Below, piece by piece: positions 1-14,400 of a stretch of 64,000 bases of DNA (positions within the stretch are counted from its first letter, which is position 1; each line of letters begins with the position of its first letter). A program made the translations under genes and the position numbers. The notes below the pieces were generated by a model, which was not told the origin of the DNA, ran no database searches, and worked only from the letters and a program-made list of their open reading frames with translations. The stretch is from the NCBI GenBank assembly GCA_021464245.1, contig JADCRB010000068.1, positions 9,227,391-9,291,390 on the forward strand, read 5' to 3'. The stretch is from Carallia brachiata. Lineage: Eukaryota; Streptophyta; Magnoliopsida; Malpighiales; Rhizophoraceae.

Positions 1-3000
1 AATGCATGCAAAAACCTTTAATTTCAATGCAAAACTCATTTTCAACACCTCTTAGTGTGTTAAATACATTCAATTAGCTCTAATAAGTGCCCAATTGATC
101 TTGATTTTCATTTATTAGTTGCATACGACCATTTGTGGCATGAATAAAGAGGTAAAATCACTTCATTTATTGCAAATAAGTGATTTTCTTTCATTTTAAG
201 GGCTTATTTAACCCAAATTGAACTTAAATGACGCATAAATGCGTACAAAGACCTTTAATTTCAATCGAAAAAGAATTTTTAACACACCTTTTATACGGTG
301 TTAAAATACTTCAATTAGCTCTACTAAGAGCCCAATGATCTTGATTTTGCATTTATTAGTTGCATAAGACCATTTGTGGTATGAAAAAATAGGCAAAAAT
401 CACTTCATTTCTTGCAAATAAGTGATTTTCTTTCATTTTACGGTTTATTTAACCCAAATTCAACTTAATGAAGTATAAATGCATACAAAAACCTTTAATT
501 TCAGTGCAAAAAAGCATTTCCAACACCTTTTAAGGTGTTAAATACATTAATTAGCTCTAATAAGTGCCCAATTGATCATAATTTGCATTTATTAGTTGCA
601 TAAGACCATTTGTGGCATGAATAAAGAGGCAAAATCACTTCATTTCTTAAATAAGTGATTTACTTTCATTTGAAGGGCTTATTTAACCCAAATTGAAGAT
701 AAATGAAGTATAAATGCGAGCAAAAACCTTTAATTTCATTGCAAAACGCATTTTCACACCCTTTAAGGTGTTAATACATTCAATTAGCTCTAATAAGTGC
801 CCAATTGAACTTGATTTGCATTTATTGTTGCATAAGATCATTGTGGCATGAAAAAGAGGTAAAATCACTTCATTCCGTGCAAATAAGTGATTTTCTTTCA
901 TTTTAGGGGCCTATTTAAACCAAATTGAACTCAAATGAAGGATAAATGCATGTAAAAACCTTTAATTTCAATGCAAAAAACATTTCCATCCAACACCTTT
1001 TACGGCGTTAAATACATTCAATTAGCTCTAATAAGTGCCCAATTGATCTTGATTTTCATTATTAGTTGCATAAGACCATTTGTGGCATGAATAAAGAGGT
1101 AAAATCACACATCATTTCTTGCAAATAAGTGATTTTCTTTCATTTTAAGGGGCTTATTTAACCCAAATTGAACTCAAGTGAAGGATAAATGCATGTAAAA
1201 ACCTTTAATTTCAATGCAAAAAGCATTTCAACACCTTTACGCGCGTTAAATACATTTAACTACTCGCTCAAATAAGTGCCCAATTGATCTTGATTAGCAT
1301 TTATTAGTTGCATAAGACCATGTGTGGCATGAATAAAGAGGCAAAATCGCTTTATTTCTTGCAAATAAGTGATTTTCTTTCATTTTAAGGGCTTATTTAA
1401 CCCAAATTGAAATTAAATGAAGTATAAAGCATGCAAAAACCTTTAATTTCTTTGCAAAGCGCATTTTCCACACCTTTCAAGGTTAAATACATTCAATAGC
1501 TCTAATAAGTACCCAATTGATCTTGATTTGCATTTATTAGTTGCATAAGACCATTGTGGCATGAAAAAGAGGCAAAATCACTTCATTATTTCTTGTAAAT
1601 AAGTGATTTTCTTTTTATTTAAGGGCTTATTTAACCCAAATTGAAATTAAATGAAGGATAAATGCATGTAAAAACCTTTAATTTCAATGCAAAAAGCATT
1701 TCCAACACTTTTACGGGGTTAAATACATTCAATTAACTCTGATAAGTGCCCAATTGATCATGATTTCCGTTTAGTTGCATAAGACCATTGTGGCATGAAT
1801 AAAGAGGCAAAATCGCTTCATTTCTGGTAAATAAGTGATTTCTTTCATTTTAAGGGCTTAGTTAATCAAAATTGAACGTAAATGAAGTATAAATGCATGT
1901 AAAAACCTTTAATTTCAATGCAAAACTCATTTTCAACACCTTTTAGGGTGTTAAATACATTCAATTAGCTATAATAAGTGCCCAATTGATTATGATTTCC
2001 GTTTATCAGTTGCACAAGACCATTTGTGGCATGAATAAAGAGGCAAAATCGCTTCATTTCTGGTAAATAAGTGATTTTCTTTCATTTTAAGGGCTTAGTT
2101 AATCCAAATTGAACGTAAATGAAGTATAAATGCATGCAAAAACCTTTAATTTCAATGCAAAATTCATTTTCAACACCTTTTAGGGTGTTAAATACATTCA
2201 ATTAGCTCTAATAAGTGCCCAATTGATCTTGGTTTTCATTTATTAGTTGCATAAGACCATTTGTGGCATGAATAAAGAGGTAAAATCACTTCATTTCTTG
2301 CAAATAAGTGATTTTGTTTCATTTTAAGGGCTTATTTAGCCCAAATTCAACTTAAATGACGTATAAATGCGTACAAAAACCTTTAATTTCAATCCAAAAA
2401 GCATTTCCAACACCTTTAGGGTGTTAAATACATTCAATTAGCTCTAATAAGTGCCCAATTGATCATGATTTGCATTTATTAGTTGCATAAGACCATTTGT
2501 GCCCTGAATAAAGAGGAAAAATCGTTTCATTTCTTGTAAATAAGTGAGTTTCTTTCATTTTAAGGGCTTATTTAACCCAAATTGAACTTAAATTACGCAT
2601 AAATGTTTACAAAAACAAATTTCAAGGCAAAAAAGCTTTTGCAACACCTTTTTGGTTGTGAAATACCTTTAATTTGCTCTCATAAGTGCCCAATGGATCA
2701 TGATTTCCGTTTATTAGTTGCATAAGTCCATTTGTAGCATGAATAAAGAGGCAAAATCACTTCATTTCTTGCAAATAAGTGATTTTCTTTCATTTTAAGG
2801 GCTTATTTAACCCAAACTGAACTTAAATGACGCATAAATGCGTACAAAGACCTTTAATTTCAATCTAAAAAGTATTTTTAATACCTTTTACGGTGTTAAA
2901 TACATTCAATTAGCTCTACTAAGTGCCCAATTGATCTTGATTTGCATTTATTAGTTGCATAAGACCATTTGTGGCATGAAAAAAGAGGCAAATCAGTTCA

Positions 3001-6000
3001 TTTCTTGCAAATAAGTGATTTTCTTTCATTTTACGGGTTTATTTATCCAAAATTGAACTTAAATGAAGTATAAATGCATACAAAAACCTTTAATTTCAGT
3101 GCAAAAAGCATTTTCAACACCTTTTAAGGTGTTAAATACATTTAATTAGCTCTAATAAGTGCCCAATTGATCATAATTTGCATTTATTAGTTGCATAAGA
3201 CCATTTATGGCATGAATAAAGAGGCAAAATCGCTTCATTTCTTGTAAATAAGTGATTTTCTTTCATTTTAAGGGCTTATTTAACCCAAATTGAAGATAAA
3301 TGAAGTATAAATGCATGCAAAAACCTTTAATTTCTTTGCAAAGCGCATTTTCCACACCTTTCAAGGTGTTAAATACATTCAATTAGCTCTAATAAGTACC
3401 CAATTGATCTTGATTTGCATTTATTAGTTGCATAAGACCATTTGTGGCATGAATAAAGAGGCAAAATCACTTCATTTCTTGTAAATAAGTGATTTTCTTT
3501 TATTTTAAGGGCTTATTTAACCCAAATTGAACTCAAATGAAGGATAAATGCATGTAAAAACCTTTAATTTCAATGCAAAAAGCATTTCCAACACCTTTTA
3601 CGGCGTTAAATACATTTAATTCGCTCTAATGAGTGCCGAATTGATCTTGATTAGCATTTATTAGTTGCATAAGACCATGTGTGGCATGAATAAAGAGGCA
3701 AAATCCCTTCATTTTTTGTAAATAAGTGATTTTCTTTCATTTTAATGGCTTATTTAACCCAAATTGAACTTAAATGAAGTATAAATGCATGCAAAAACCA
3801 TTAATTTCAATGCAAAACGCATTTTCAACACCTTTTAGGGTGTTAAATATATTAAATTAGCTCTAGTAAGTGCCCAATTGGTCATGATAGTGGCATAAGA
3901 CCATTTGTGGCATGAATGAAGAGGCAAAATCGCTTTATTTCTTGTAAATAAGTGATTTTCTTTCATTTTAAGGGCTTATTTAACCCAAATTGAAATTAAA
4001 TGAAGTATAAATTCATGCAAAAACCTTTAATTTCAATGCAAAAAGCATTTCCAACACTTTTTACGGGGTTAAATACATTCAATTAGCTCTAATAAGTGCC
4101 CAATTGATCATGATTTCTGTTTATTAGTTGCATAAGACCATTTGTGGCATGAATAAAGAGGCAAAATCGCTTCATTTCTGCTAAATAAGTGATTTTCTTT
4201 CATTTTAAGGGCTTAGTTAATCCAAATTGAACATAAATGAAGTATAAATGCATGCAAAAACCTTTAATTTCAATGCAAAACTCATTTTCAACACCTTTTA
4301 GGGTGTTAAATACATTCAATTAGCTCTAATAAGTGCCCAATTGATCTTGATTTTCATTTATTAGTTGCATAAGACCATTTGTGGCATGAATAAAGTGGTA
4401 AAATCACTTCATTTCTTGCAAATAAGTGATTTTCTTTCATTTTAAGGGCTTATTTAACCCAAATTCAACTTAAATGACGCATAAATGCGTACAAAAACCT
4501 TTAATTTCAATCCAAAAGGCATTTCCAACACCTTTTAGGGTGTTAAATACATTCAATTAGTTGTAATAAGTGCCCAATTGATCATGATTTGCATTTATTA
4601 GTTGCATAATACCATTTGTGCCCTGAATAAAGAGGAAAAATCGCTTCATTTCTTGTAAATAAGTGATTTTCTTTCATTTTAAGGGCTTATTTAACCCAAA
4701 TTGAAATTAAATGAAGTATAAATTCATGCAAAAACCTTTAATTCCAATGCAAAAAGCATTTCCAACACTTTTTACGGGGTTAAATACATTCAATTAGCTC
4801 TAATAAGTGCCCAATTGATCATGATTTTGTTTAGTTTGCATAAGACCATTTGTGGCATGAATAAAGAGGCAAAATCGCTTCATTTCTGCTAAATAAGTGA
4901 TTTTCTTTCATTTTAAGGGCTTAGTTAATCCAAATTGAACATAAATGAAGTATAAATGCATGCAAAAACCTTTAATTTCAATGCAAAACTCATTTTCAAC
5001 ACCTTTTAGGGTGTTAAATACATTCAATTAGCTCTAATAAGTGCCCAATTGATCTTGATTTGCATTTATTAGTTGCATAAGACCATTTGTGGCATGAAAA
5101 AAGAGGCAAATCAGTTCATTTCTTGCAAATAAGTGATTTTCTTTCATTTTACGGGTTTATTTATCCAAAATTGAACTTAAATGAAGTATAAATGCATACA
5201 AAAACCTTTAATTTCAGTGCAAAAAGCATTTTCAACACCTTTTAAGGTGTTAAATACATTTAATTAGCTCTAATAAGTGCCCAATTGATCATGATTTGCA
5301 TTTATTAGTTGCATAAGACCATTTATGGCATGAATAAAGAGGCAAAATCACTTCATTTCTTGTAAATAAGTGATTTTCTTTCATTTTAAGGGCTTATTTA
5401 ACCCAAATTGAAGTTAAATGAAGTATAAATGCATGCAAAAACCTTTAATTTCTTTGCAAAACGCATTTTCCACACCTTTAAGGTGTTAAATACATTCAAT
5501 TAGCTCTAATAAGTGCCCAATTGATCATGATTTGCATTTATTAGTTGCATAAGACCATTTGTGGCATGAATAAAGAGGCAAAATCACTTCATTTCTTGTA
5601 AATAAGTGATTTTCTTTCATTTTAAGGGCTTATTTAACCCAAATTGAACTCAAAATGAGGATAAATGCATGTATGTAAAAAACCTTTAATTTCAATGCAA
5701 AAAAGCATTTCCAACCCTTTTACGGCGTTAAATACATTTAATTCGCTCTAATGAGTGCCGAATTGATCTTGATTAGATTTATTAGTTGCTAAGACCATGT
5801 GTGGCATGAATAAAGAGGCAAAATCCCTCATTTTTGTAAATAAGTGATTTTCTTCATTTTTAATGGCTTATTTAACCCAAATTGAACTTAAATGAAGTAT
5901 AAATGCATGCAAAAACCATTAATTTCAATGCAAAACGCATTTTCAACACCTTTTAGGGTGTTAAATTATTAAATTAGCTTCTAATAAGTGCCCATTGGTC

Positions 6001-9000
6001 ATGATTTGCATTTATTAGTGGCATAAGACATTGTGGCATGAATGAAGAGGCAAAATCGCTTTATTTCTTGTAAATAAGTGATTTTCTTCATTTTAAGGGC
6101 TTTATTTAACCCAAATTGAAAAAATGAAGTTAAATTCATGCAAAAACCTTTAATTTCAATGCAAAAAGCATTTCCAACACTTTTTACGGGTGTATAAATA
6201 CATTCAATTAGCTCTAATAAGTGCCCAAATGATCATGATTTTGTTTATTAGTTGCATAAGACCATTTGGCATGAATAAAGAGGCAACTCGCTTCATTTCT
6301 GCTAAATAAGTGATTTCTTTTTTTTAAGGGCTTAGTTAATCCAAATTGAACATAAATGAAGTATAAATGCATGCAAAAACCTTTAATTTCAATGCAAAAC
6401 TCTTTTCAACACCTTTTAGGGTGTTAAATAACATTCAATAGCTCTAATAAGTGCCCAATTGATCTTGATTTTCATTTTAGTTGCAAAGCCCATTTGTGGC
6501 ATGATAAAGTGGTAAAATCACTTCATTTCTTGCAAATAAGTGATTTTCTTTCATTTTAAGGGCTTATTTAACCCAAATTCAACTTAAATGACGCATAAAT
6601 GCGTACAAAAACCTTTAATTTCAATCCAAAAGGCATTTCCAACACCTTTTAGGGTGTTAAATACATTCAATTAGTTGTATAAGTGCCCAATTGATCATGA
6701 TTTGCATTTATTAGTTGCATAATACCATTTGTGCCTGAATAAAGAGGAAAAATCGCTTCATTTCTTGTAAATAAGTGATTTTCTTTCATTTTAAGGGCTT
6801 ATTTAACCCAAATTGAAATTAAATGAGTATAAATTCATGCAAAAACCTTAATTTCAATGCAAAAAGCATTTCCAACACTTTTTACGGGTTAAATACATTC
6901 AATTAGCTCTAATAAGTGCCCAATTGATCATGATTTCTGTTTATTAGTTGCATTAAGACCATTTGTGGCATGATAAAGAGGCAAAATCGCTTCATTTCTG
7001 CTAAATAAGTGATTTTCTTTCATTTTAAGGGCTTAGTTAATCCAAATTGAACATAAATGAAGTATAAATGCATGCAAAAACCTTTAATTTCAATGCAAAA
7101 CTCATTTTCAACACCTTTTAAGGTGTTAATACATTCAATTAGCTTTAATAAGTGCCCAATTATCTGATTTCTTTATTAGTTGCATAAGACCATTTGTGGC
7201 ATGAATAAGAGGTAAAATCACTTCATTTCTTGCAAATAAGTGATTTTCTTCATTTAAGGGCTTATTTAACCCAAATTGAAATTAAATGAAGTATAAATCA
7301 TGAAAAAACCTTTAATTTCAATGCAAAAGCATTTCCAACACTTTTACGGGGTTAAATACATTCAATTAGCTCTCTAAGTGCCCAATTGATCATGATTCTG
7401 TTTATTAGTTGCATAAGACCATTTGTGGCATGAATAAAGAGGCAAAATCGCTTCATTTCTGCTAAATAAGTGATTTTCTTTCATTTTAAGGGCTTAGTTA
7501 ATCCAAATTGAACTAAATGAAGTATAAATGCATGCAAAAACCTTTAATTTCAATGCAAAACTCATTTTCAACACCTTTTAAGGTGTTAAATACATTCAAT
7601 TAGCTTTAATAAGTGCCCAATTGATCTTGATTTTCATTTATTAGTTGCATAAGACCATTTGTGGCATGAATAAAGAGGTAAAATCTCTTCATTTCTTGCA
7701 AATAAGTGATTTTCTTTCATTTTAAGGGCTTATTTAACCCAAATTGAAATTAAATGAAGTATAAATTCATGCAAAAACCTTTAATTTCAATGCAAAAAGA
7801 ATTTCCAACACTTTTTACGGGATTAAATACATTCAATTAGCTCTAATAAGTGCCCAATTGATCATGATTTCCGTTTATGAGTTGCATAAGACCATTTGTG
7901 GCATGGATAAAGAGGCAAAATCGCTTCATTTCTGGTAAATAAGTGATTTTCTTTCATTTTAAGGTTTTAGTTAATCCAAATTGAACATAAATGAAGTATA
8001 AATGCATGCAAAAACCTTTAATTTCAATGCAAAACTCATTTTCAACACCTTTAGGGTGTTAAATACATTCAATTAGCTATAAGTGCCCAATTGATCTTGA
8101 TTTCATTTATTAGTTGCATAAGACCATTTGTGGCATGAATAAAGAGGTAAAATCACTTCATTTCTGGTAAACATATGATTTTCTTTCATTTTAAGGGCTT
8201 AGTTAATCCAAATTGAACATAAATGAAGAATAAATGCATGCAAAAACCTTTAATTTCAATGCAAAACTCATTTTCAACACCTTTTAGGGTGTTAAATACA
8301 TTCAATTAGCTCTAATAAGTGCCCAATTGATTTTGATTTTCATTTATTAGTTGCATAAGACCATTTGTGGCATGAATAAAGAGGTAAAATCACTTCATTT
8401 CTTGCAAATAAGTGATTTTCTTTCATGTTAAGGGCTTATTTAACCCAAATTCAACTTAAATGACGCATAAATGCGTAAAAAAAGCTTTAATTTCAATCCA
8501 AAAAGCATTTCCAACATCTTTTAGGGTGTTAAATACATTCAATTAGTTGTAATAAGTGCCCAATTGATCATGATTTGCATTTATTAGTTGCATAAGACCA
8601 TTTGTGCCCTGAATAAAGAGGAAAAATCGTTTCATTTCTCGTAAATAAGTGAATTTCTTTCATTTTAAGGGCTTATTTAACCCAAATTGAACTTAAATTA
8701 CGCATAAATGTTTTCAAAAACCTTTAATTTCAACGCAAAAAAGCTTTTGCAACCCGTTTTTGGTTGTGAAATACCTTTAATTTGCTCTCATAAGTGCCCA
8801 ATGGATCATGATTTCCGTTCATTAGTTGCATAAGACCATTTGTAGCATGAATAAAGAGGCAAAATCACTTCATTTCTTGCAAATAAGTGATTTTCTTTCA
8901 TTTTAAGGGCTTATTTAACCCAAATTGAACTTAAATGACGCATAAATGCGTACAAAGATCTTTAATTTCAATCTAAAAAACATTTTTAACACCTTTTACG

Positions 9001-11488
9001 GTGTTAAATACATTCAATTAGCTCTACTAAGTGCCCAATTGATCTTGATTTGCATTTATTAGTTGCATAAGACCATTTGTGGCATGAAAAAAATCACTTC
9101 ATTTCTTGTAAGTAAGTGATTTTCTTTTATTTTACGGGTTTATTTAACCCAAATTGAACTTAAATAAAGTGTAAATGCATACAAAAACCTTTAATTTCAG
9201 TGGAAAAAGCATTTCCAATACCTTTTAAGGTGTTAAATATATGTAATTAGCTCTAATAAGTGCCCAATTGATCATAATTTGCATTTATTAGTTGCATAAG
9301 ACCATTTGTGGCATGAATAAAGAGGCAGAATCGCTTCATTTCTTATAAATAAGTGATTTTCTTTCATTTTACGGGTTTATTTAACCCAAATTGAAGATAA
9401 ATGAAGTATAAATGCATGCAAAAACCTTTAATTTCATGCACAAAACGCATTTTCCACACCTTTTAAGGTGTTAAATACATTCAATTAGCTCTAATAAGTG
9501 CCCAATTGATCTTGATTTGCATTTATTAGTTGCATAAGACCATTTGTGGCATGAATAAAGAGGTAAAATCACTTCATTCGTGAAATAAGTGATTTTTTCA
9601 TTTTAGGGCTATTTAACCAAATTGAACTAAATGAAGGATAAATGCATGAAAAACCTTTAATTTCAATGCAAAAACATTTCCAACACCTTTTACGGTTAAA
9701 TACATTCAATTCGCTCTAATAAGTGCCCAATTGATCATGATTTGCATTTATTAGTTGCATAAGACCATTTGTGGCATGAATAAAGAGGCAAAATCACTTC
9801 ATTTCTTGTAAATAAGTGATTTTCTTTCATTTTAAGGGCTTATTTAACCCAAATTGAACTTAAATGAAGCGTAAATGCATAAAAACCTTTAATTTCAATG
9901 CAAAAGCATTTCCAACACCTTTTTTGGGGTTAAATACATTCAATTAGCTCTAATAAGGGCCCAATTGATCATGATTTGAATTTATTAGTTGCATAAGACC
10001 ATTTGTGGCATGAATAAAGAGGCAAAATCACTTCATTTCTGTAAATAAGTGATTTTCTTTCATTTTAAGGGCTTTTAATCCAAATTGAACATAAATGAAG
10101 TATAAATGCATGCAAAACCTTTAATTTCAATGCAAAACTCATTTTCAACACCTTTTAGGTGTTAAATACATTCAATTAGCTTTAATAAGTGCCCAATTGA
10201 TCTTGATTTTCATTTATTAGTTGCATAAGACCATTTGTGGCATGAATAAAGAGGTAAAATCTCTTCATTTCTTGCAAATAAGTGATTTTCTTTCATTTTA
10301 AGGGCTTATTTAACCCAAATTGAAATTAAATGAAGTATAAATTCATGAAAAAACCTTTAATTTCAATGCAAAAAGCATTTCCAACACTTTTACGGGTTAA
10401 ATACATTCAATTAGCTCTAATAAGTGCCCAATTGATCATGATTTGTTTATTAGTTGTATAAGACCATTTGTGGCATGAATAAAGAGGCAAAATCGCTTCA
10501 TTTTCTGTAAATAAGTGATTTTCTTTCATTTTAAGGGCTTAGTTAATCCAAATTGAACATAAATGAAGTATAAATGCATGCAAAAACCTTTAATTTCAAT
10601 GCAAAACTCATTTCAACACCTTTTAGGTGTTAAATACATTCAATTAGCTTAATAAGTGCCCAATTGATCTGATTTCATTTATTAGTTGCATAAGACCATT
10701 TGTGGCATGAATAAAGAGGTAAAATCTCTTCATTTCTTGCAAATAAGTGATTTCTTTCATTTTAAGGGCTTATTTAACCCAAATTGAAATTAAATGAAGT
10801 ATAAATTCATGCAAAAACCTTTAATTTCAATGCAAAAAGAATTTCCAACACTTTTTACGGGATTAAATACATTCAATTAGCTCTAATAAGTGCCCAATTG
10901 ATCATGATTTCCGTTTATGAGTTGCATAAGACCATTTGTGGCATGGATAAAGAGGCAAAATCGCTTCATTTCTGGTAAATAAGTGATTTTCTTTCATTTT
11001 AAGGTTTTAGTTAATCCAAATTGAACATAAATGAAGTATAAATGCATGCAAAAACCTTTAATTTCAATGCAAAACTCATTTTCAACACCTTTTAGGGTGT
11101 TAAATACATTCAATTAGCTCTAATAAGTGCCCAATTGATCTTGATTTTCATTTATTAGTTGCATAAGACCATTTGTGGCATGAATAAAGAGGTAAAATCA
11201 CTTCATTTCTGGTAAACATATGATTTTCTTTCATTTTAAGGGCTTAGTTAATCCAAATTGAACATAAATGAAGAATAAATGCATGCAAAAACCTTTAATT
11301 TCAATGCAAAACTCATTTTCAACACCTTTTAGGGTGTTAAATACATTCAATTAGCTCTAATAAGTGCCCAATTGATTTGATTTCATTTATTAGTTGCATA
11401 AGACCATTTGTGGCATGATAAAGAGGTAAAATCACTTCATTTCTTGCAAATAAGTGATTTTCTTTCATTTTAAGGGCTTATTTAACCC
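1..11488 (+). repeat. 237-bp satellite array, block A (mixed variants)
   Basis: Head-to-tail tandem repeat. The landmark 'cctttaattt' recurs every 237 bp (for example at 4024, 4261 and 4498), so this block holds about 48 monomers. Each monomer runs through the landmarks cctttaatttcaatgc, taaatacattcaattag, gtgcccaattgatc, tttattagttgcataa, gaataaagag, aagtgattttctttc and ttatttaaccc. Several variants are interleaved (for example 'ttgtgccctgaat', 'ttctggtaaata', 'acgcataaatgcgt'), and multi-monomer segments are duplicated (see findings). No open reading frame of significance occurs. The sequence is AT-rich and plant-like. A centromeric or pericentromeric role is possible but unproven. Many monomers near 600-900, 5.6-7.6 kb and 9.5-9.7 kb carry scattered one-base deletions. 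Confidence 0.97.
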
Positions 11489-11489
11489 N
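11489..11489. other. assembly gap (single N) in satellite
   Basis: A lone N joins 'tttaaccc' to 'ttttgggcgtt' in mid-monomer. The variant type changes exactly here, so the N is best read as a collapsed or closed scaffold gap of unknown true length. Confidence 0.9.
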
Positions 11490-14400
11490 TTTTGGGCGTT
11501 AAATACATTCAATTAGCTTTAATAAGTGCCCAATTGATCATGATTTGTATTTATTAGTTGCATAACACTTGGGTATAATAAAGAGGCAAATCACTTCATT
11601 TCGTAAATAAGTGATTTCTTTCATTTTAAGGGCTTATTTAACGCAAATTGAACTTAAATGAAGCGTAAATGCATACAAAAACCTTTAATTTCAATGCAAA
11701 AAGCATTTCCAACTTTTTGGGTTAATACATTCAATTAGCTTAATAAGTGCCCAATTGATCATGATTTGCATTTATTAGTTGCATAAACATTTGTGGTATG
11801 AATAAAGAGGTAAAATCACTTCATTTCTTGTAAATGAGTGATTTTCTTTCATTTTAAGGGCTTATTTAACCCAAATTGAACTTAAATGAAGCGTAAATGC
11901 ATACAAAAACCTTTAATTTCAATGCAAAAAGCATTTCCAACACCTTTTTGGGCGTTAAATACATTCAATTAGCTTTAATAAGTGCCCAATTGATCATGAT
12001 TTGTATTTATTAGTTGCATAACACCATTTGTGGTATGAATAAAGAGGCAAAATCACTTCATTTCTTGTAAATGAGTGATTTTCTTTCATTTTAAGGGCTT
12101 ATTTAACCCAAATTGAACTTAAATGAAGCGTAAATGCATACAAAAACCTTTAATTTCAATGCAAAAAGCATTTCCAACACCTTTTTGGGCGTTAAATACA
12201 TTCAATTAGCTTAATAAGTGCCCAATTGATCATGATTTGCATTTATTAGTTGCATAACATTTGTGGTATGAATAAAGAGAACAAAATCACTTCATTTCTT
12301 GTAAATGAGTGATTTTCTTTCATTTTAAGGGCTTATTTAACCCAAATTGAACTTAAATGAAGCGTAAATGCATACAAAAACCTTTAATTTCAATGCAAAA
12401 AGCATTTCCAACACTTTTTGGGCGTTAAATACATTCAATTAGCTCTAATAAGTGCCCAATTGATCATGATTTGTATTTATTAGTTGCATAAGACCATTTG
12501 TGGTATGAATAAAGAGGCAAAATCACTTCATTTCTTGTAAATGAGTGATTTTCTTTCATTTTAAGGGCTTATTTAACCCAAATTGAACTTAAATGAAGCA
12601 AATGCATACAAAAACCTTTAATTTCAATGCAAAAAGCATTTCCAACACTTTTTGGGCGTTAATTACATTCAATTAGCTAATAAGTGCCCAATTGATCATG
12701 ATTTGTATATGTTGCATAACACCATTTGTGGTATGAATAAAGAGGTAAAATCACTTCATTTCTTGTAAATGAGTGATTTTTCTTTCATTTTAAGGGCTTA
12801 TTTAACCCAAATTGAACTTAAATGAAGCGTAAATGCATACAAAAACCTTTAATTTCAATGCAAAAAGCATTTCCAACTTTTTGGGCGTTAATACATTCAA
12901 TTAGCCTAATAAGTGCCCAATTGATCATGATTTGTTTTATTAGTTGCATAAGACCATTTGTGGTATGAATAAAGAGGTAAAATCACTTCATTTCTTGTAA
13001 ATGAGTGATTTTCTTTCATTTTAAGGGCTTATTTAACCCAAATTGAACTTAAATGAAGTATAAATGCATACAAAAACCTTTAATTTCAATGCAAAAAGCA
13101 TTTCCAACACCTTTTTGGGCGTTAAATACATTCAATTAGCTCTAATAAGTGCCCAATTGATCATGATTTGCATTTATTAGTTGCATAACACCATTTGTGG
13201 TATGAATAAAGAGGCAAAATCACTTCATTTCTTGTAAATAAGTGATTTTCTTTCATTTTAAGGGCTTATTTAACCCAAATTGAACTTAAATGAAGCGTAA
13301 ATGCATACAAAAACCTTTAATTTCAATGCAAAAAGCATTTCCAACACCTTTTTGGGCGTTAAATACATTCAATTAGCTCTAATAAGTGCCCAATTGATCA
13401 TGATTTGTATTTATTAGTTGCATAACACCATTTGTGGTATGAATAAAGAGGTAAAATCACTTCATTTCTTGTAAATGAGTGATTTTCTTTCATTTTAAGG
13501 GCTTATTTAACCCAAATTGAACTTAAATGAAGCGTAAATGCATACAAAAACCTTTAATTTCAATGCAAAAAGCATTTCCAACACCTTTTTGGGCGTTAAA
13601 TACATTCAATTAGCTCTAATAAGTGCCCAATTGATCATGATTTGTATTTATTAGTTGCATAAGACATTTGTGGTATGAATAAAGAGGCAAAATCACTTCA
13701 TTTCTTGTAAATGAGTGATTTTCTTTCATTTTAAGGGCTTATTTAACCAAATTGAACTTAAATGAAGCGTAAATGCATACAAAAACCTTTAATTTCAATG
13801 CAAAAAGCATTTCCAACACCTTTTTGGGCGTTAAATACATTCAATTAGCTCTAATAAGTGCCCAATTGATCATGATTTGCATTTATTAGTTGCATAACAC
13901 CATTTGTGGTATGAATAAAGAGGTAAAATCACTTCATTTCTTGTAAATGAGTGATTTTCTTTCATTTTAAGGGCTTATTTAACCCAAATTGAACTTAAAT
14001 GAAGCGTAAATGCATACAAAAACCTTTAATTTCAATGCAAAAAGCATTTCCAACACTTTTTGGGCGTTAAATACATTCAATTAGCTCTAATAAGTGCCCA
14101 ATTGATCATGATTTGTATTTATTAGTTGCATAAGACACATTTGTGGTATGAATAAAGAGGCAAAATCACTTCATTTCTTGTAAATGAGTGATTTTCTTTC
14201 ATTTTAAGGGCTTATTTAACCCAAATTGAACTTAAATGAAGCGTAAATGCATACAAAAACCTTTAATTTCAATGCAAAAAGCATTTCCAACACCTTTTTG
14301 GGCGTTAAATACATTCAATTAGCTAATAAGTGCCCAATTGATCATGATTTGTATTTATTAGTTGCATAACACCTTTGTGGTATGAATAAAGAGGGCAAAA

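Noticed and set aside
683..901. 72-codon frame in the satellite, minus strand
   Set aside because: It arises from indels in one monomer, is not shared by other monomers, and has no domain.
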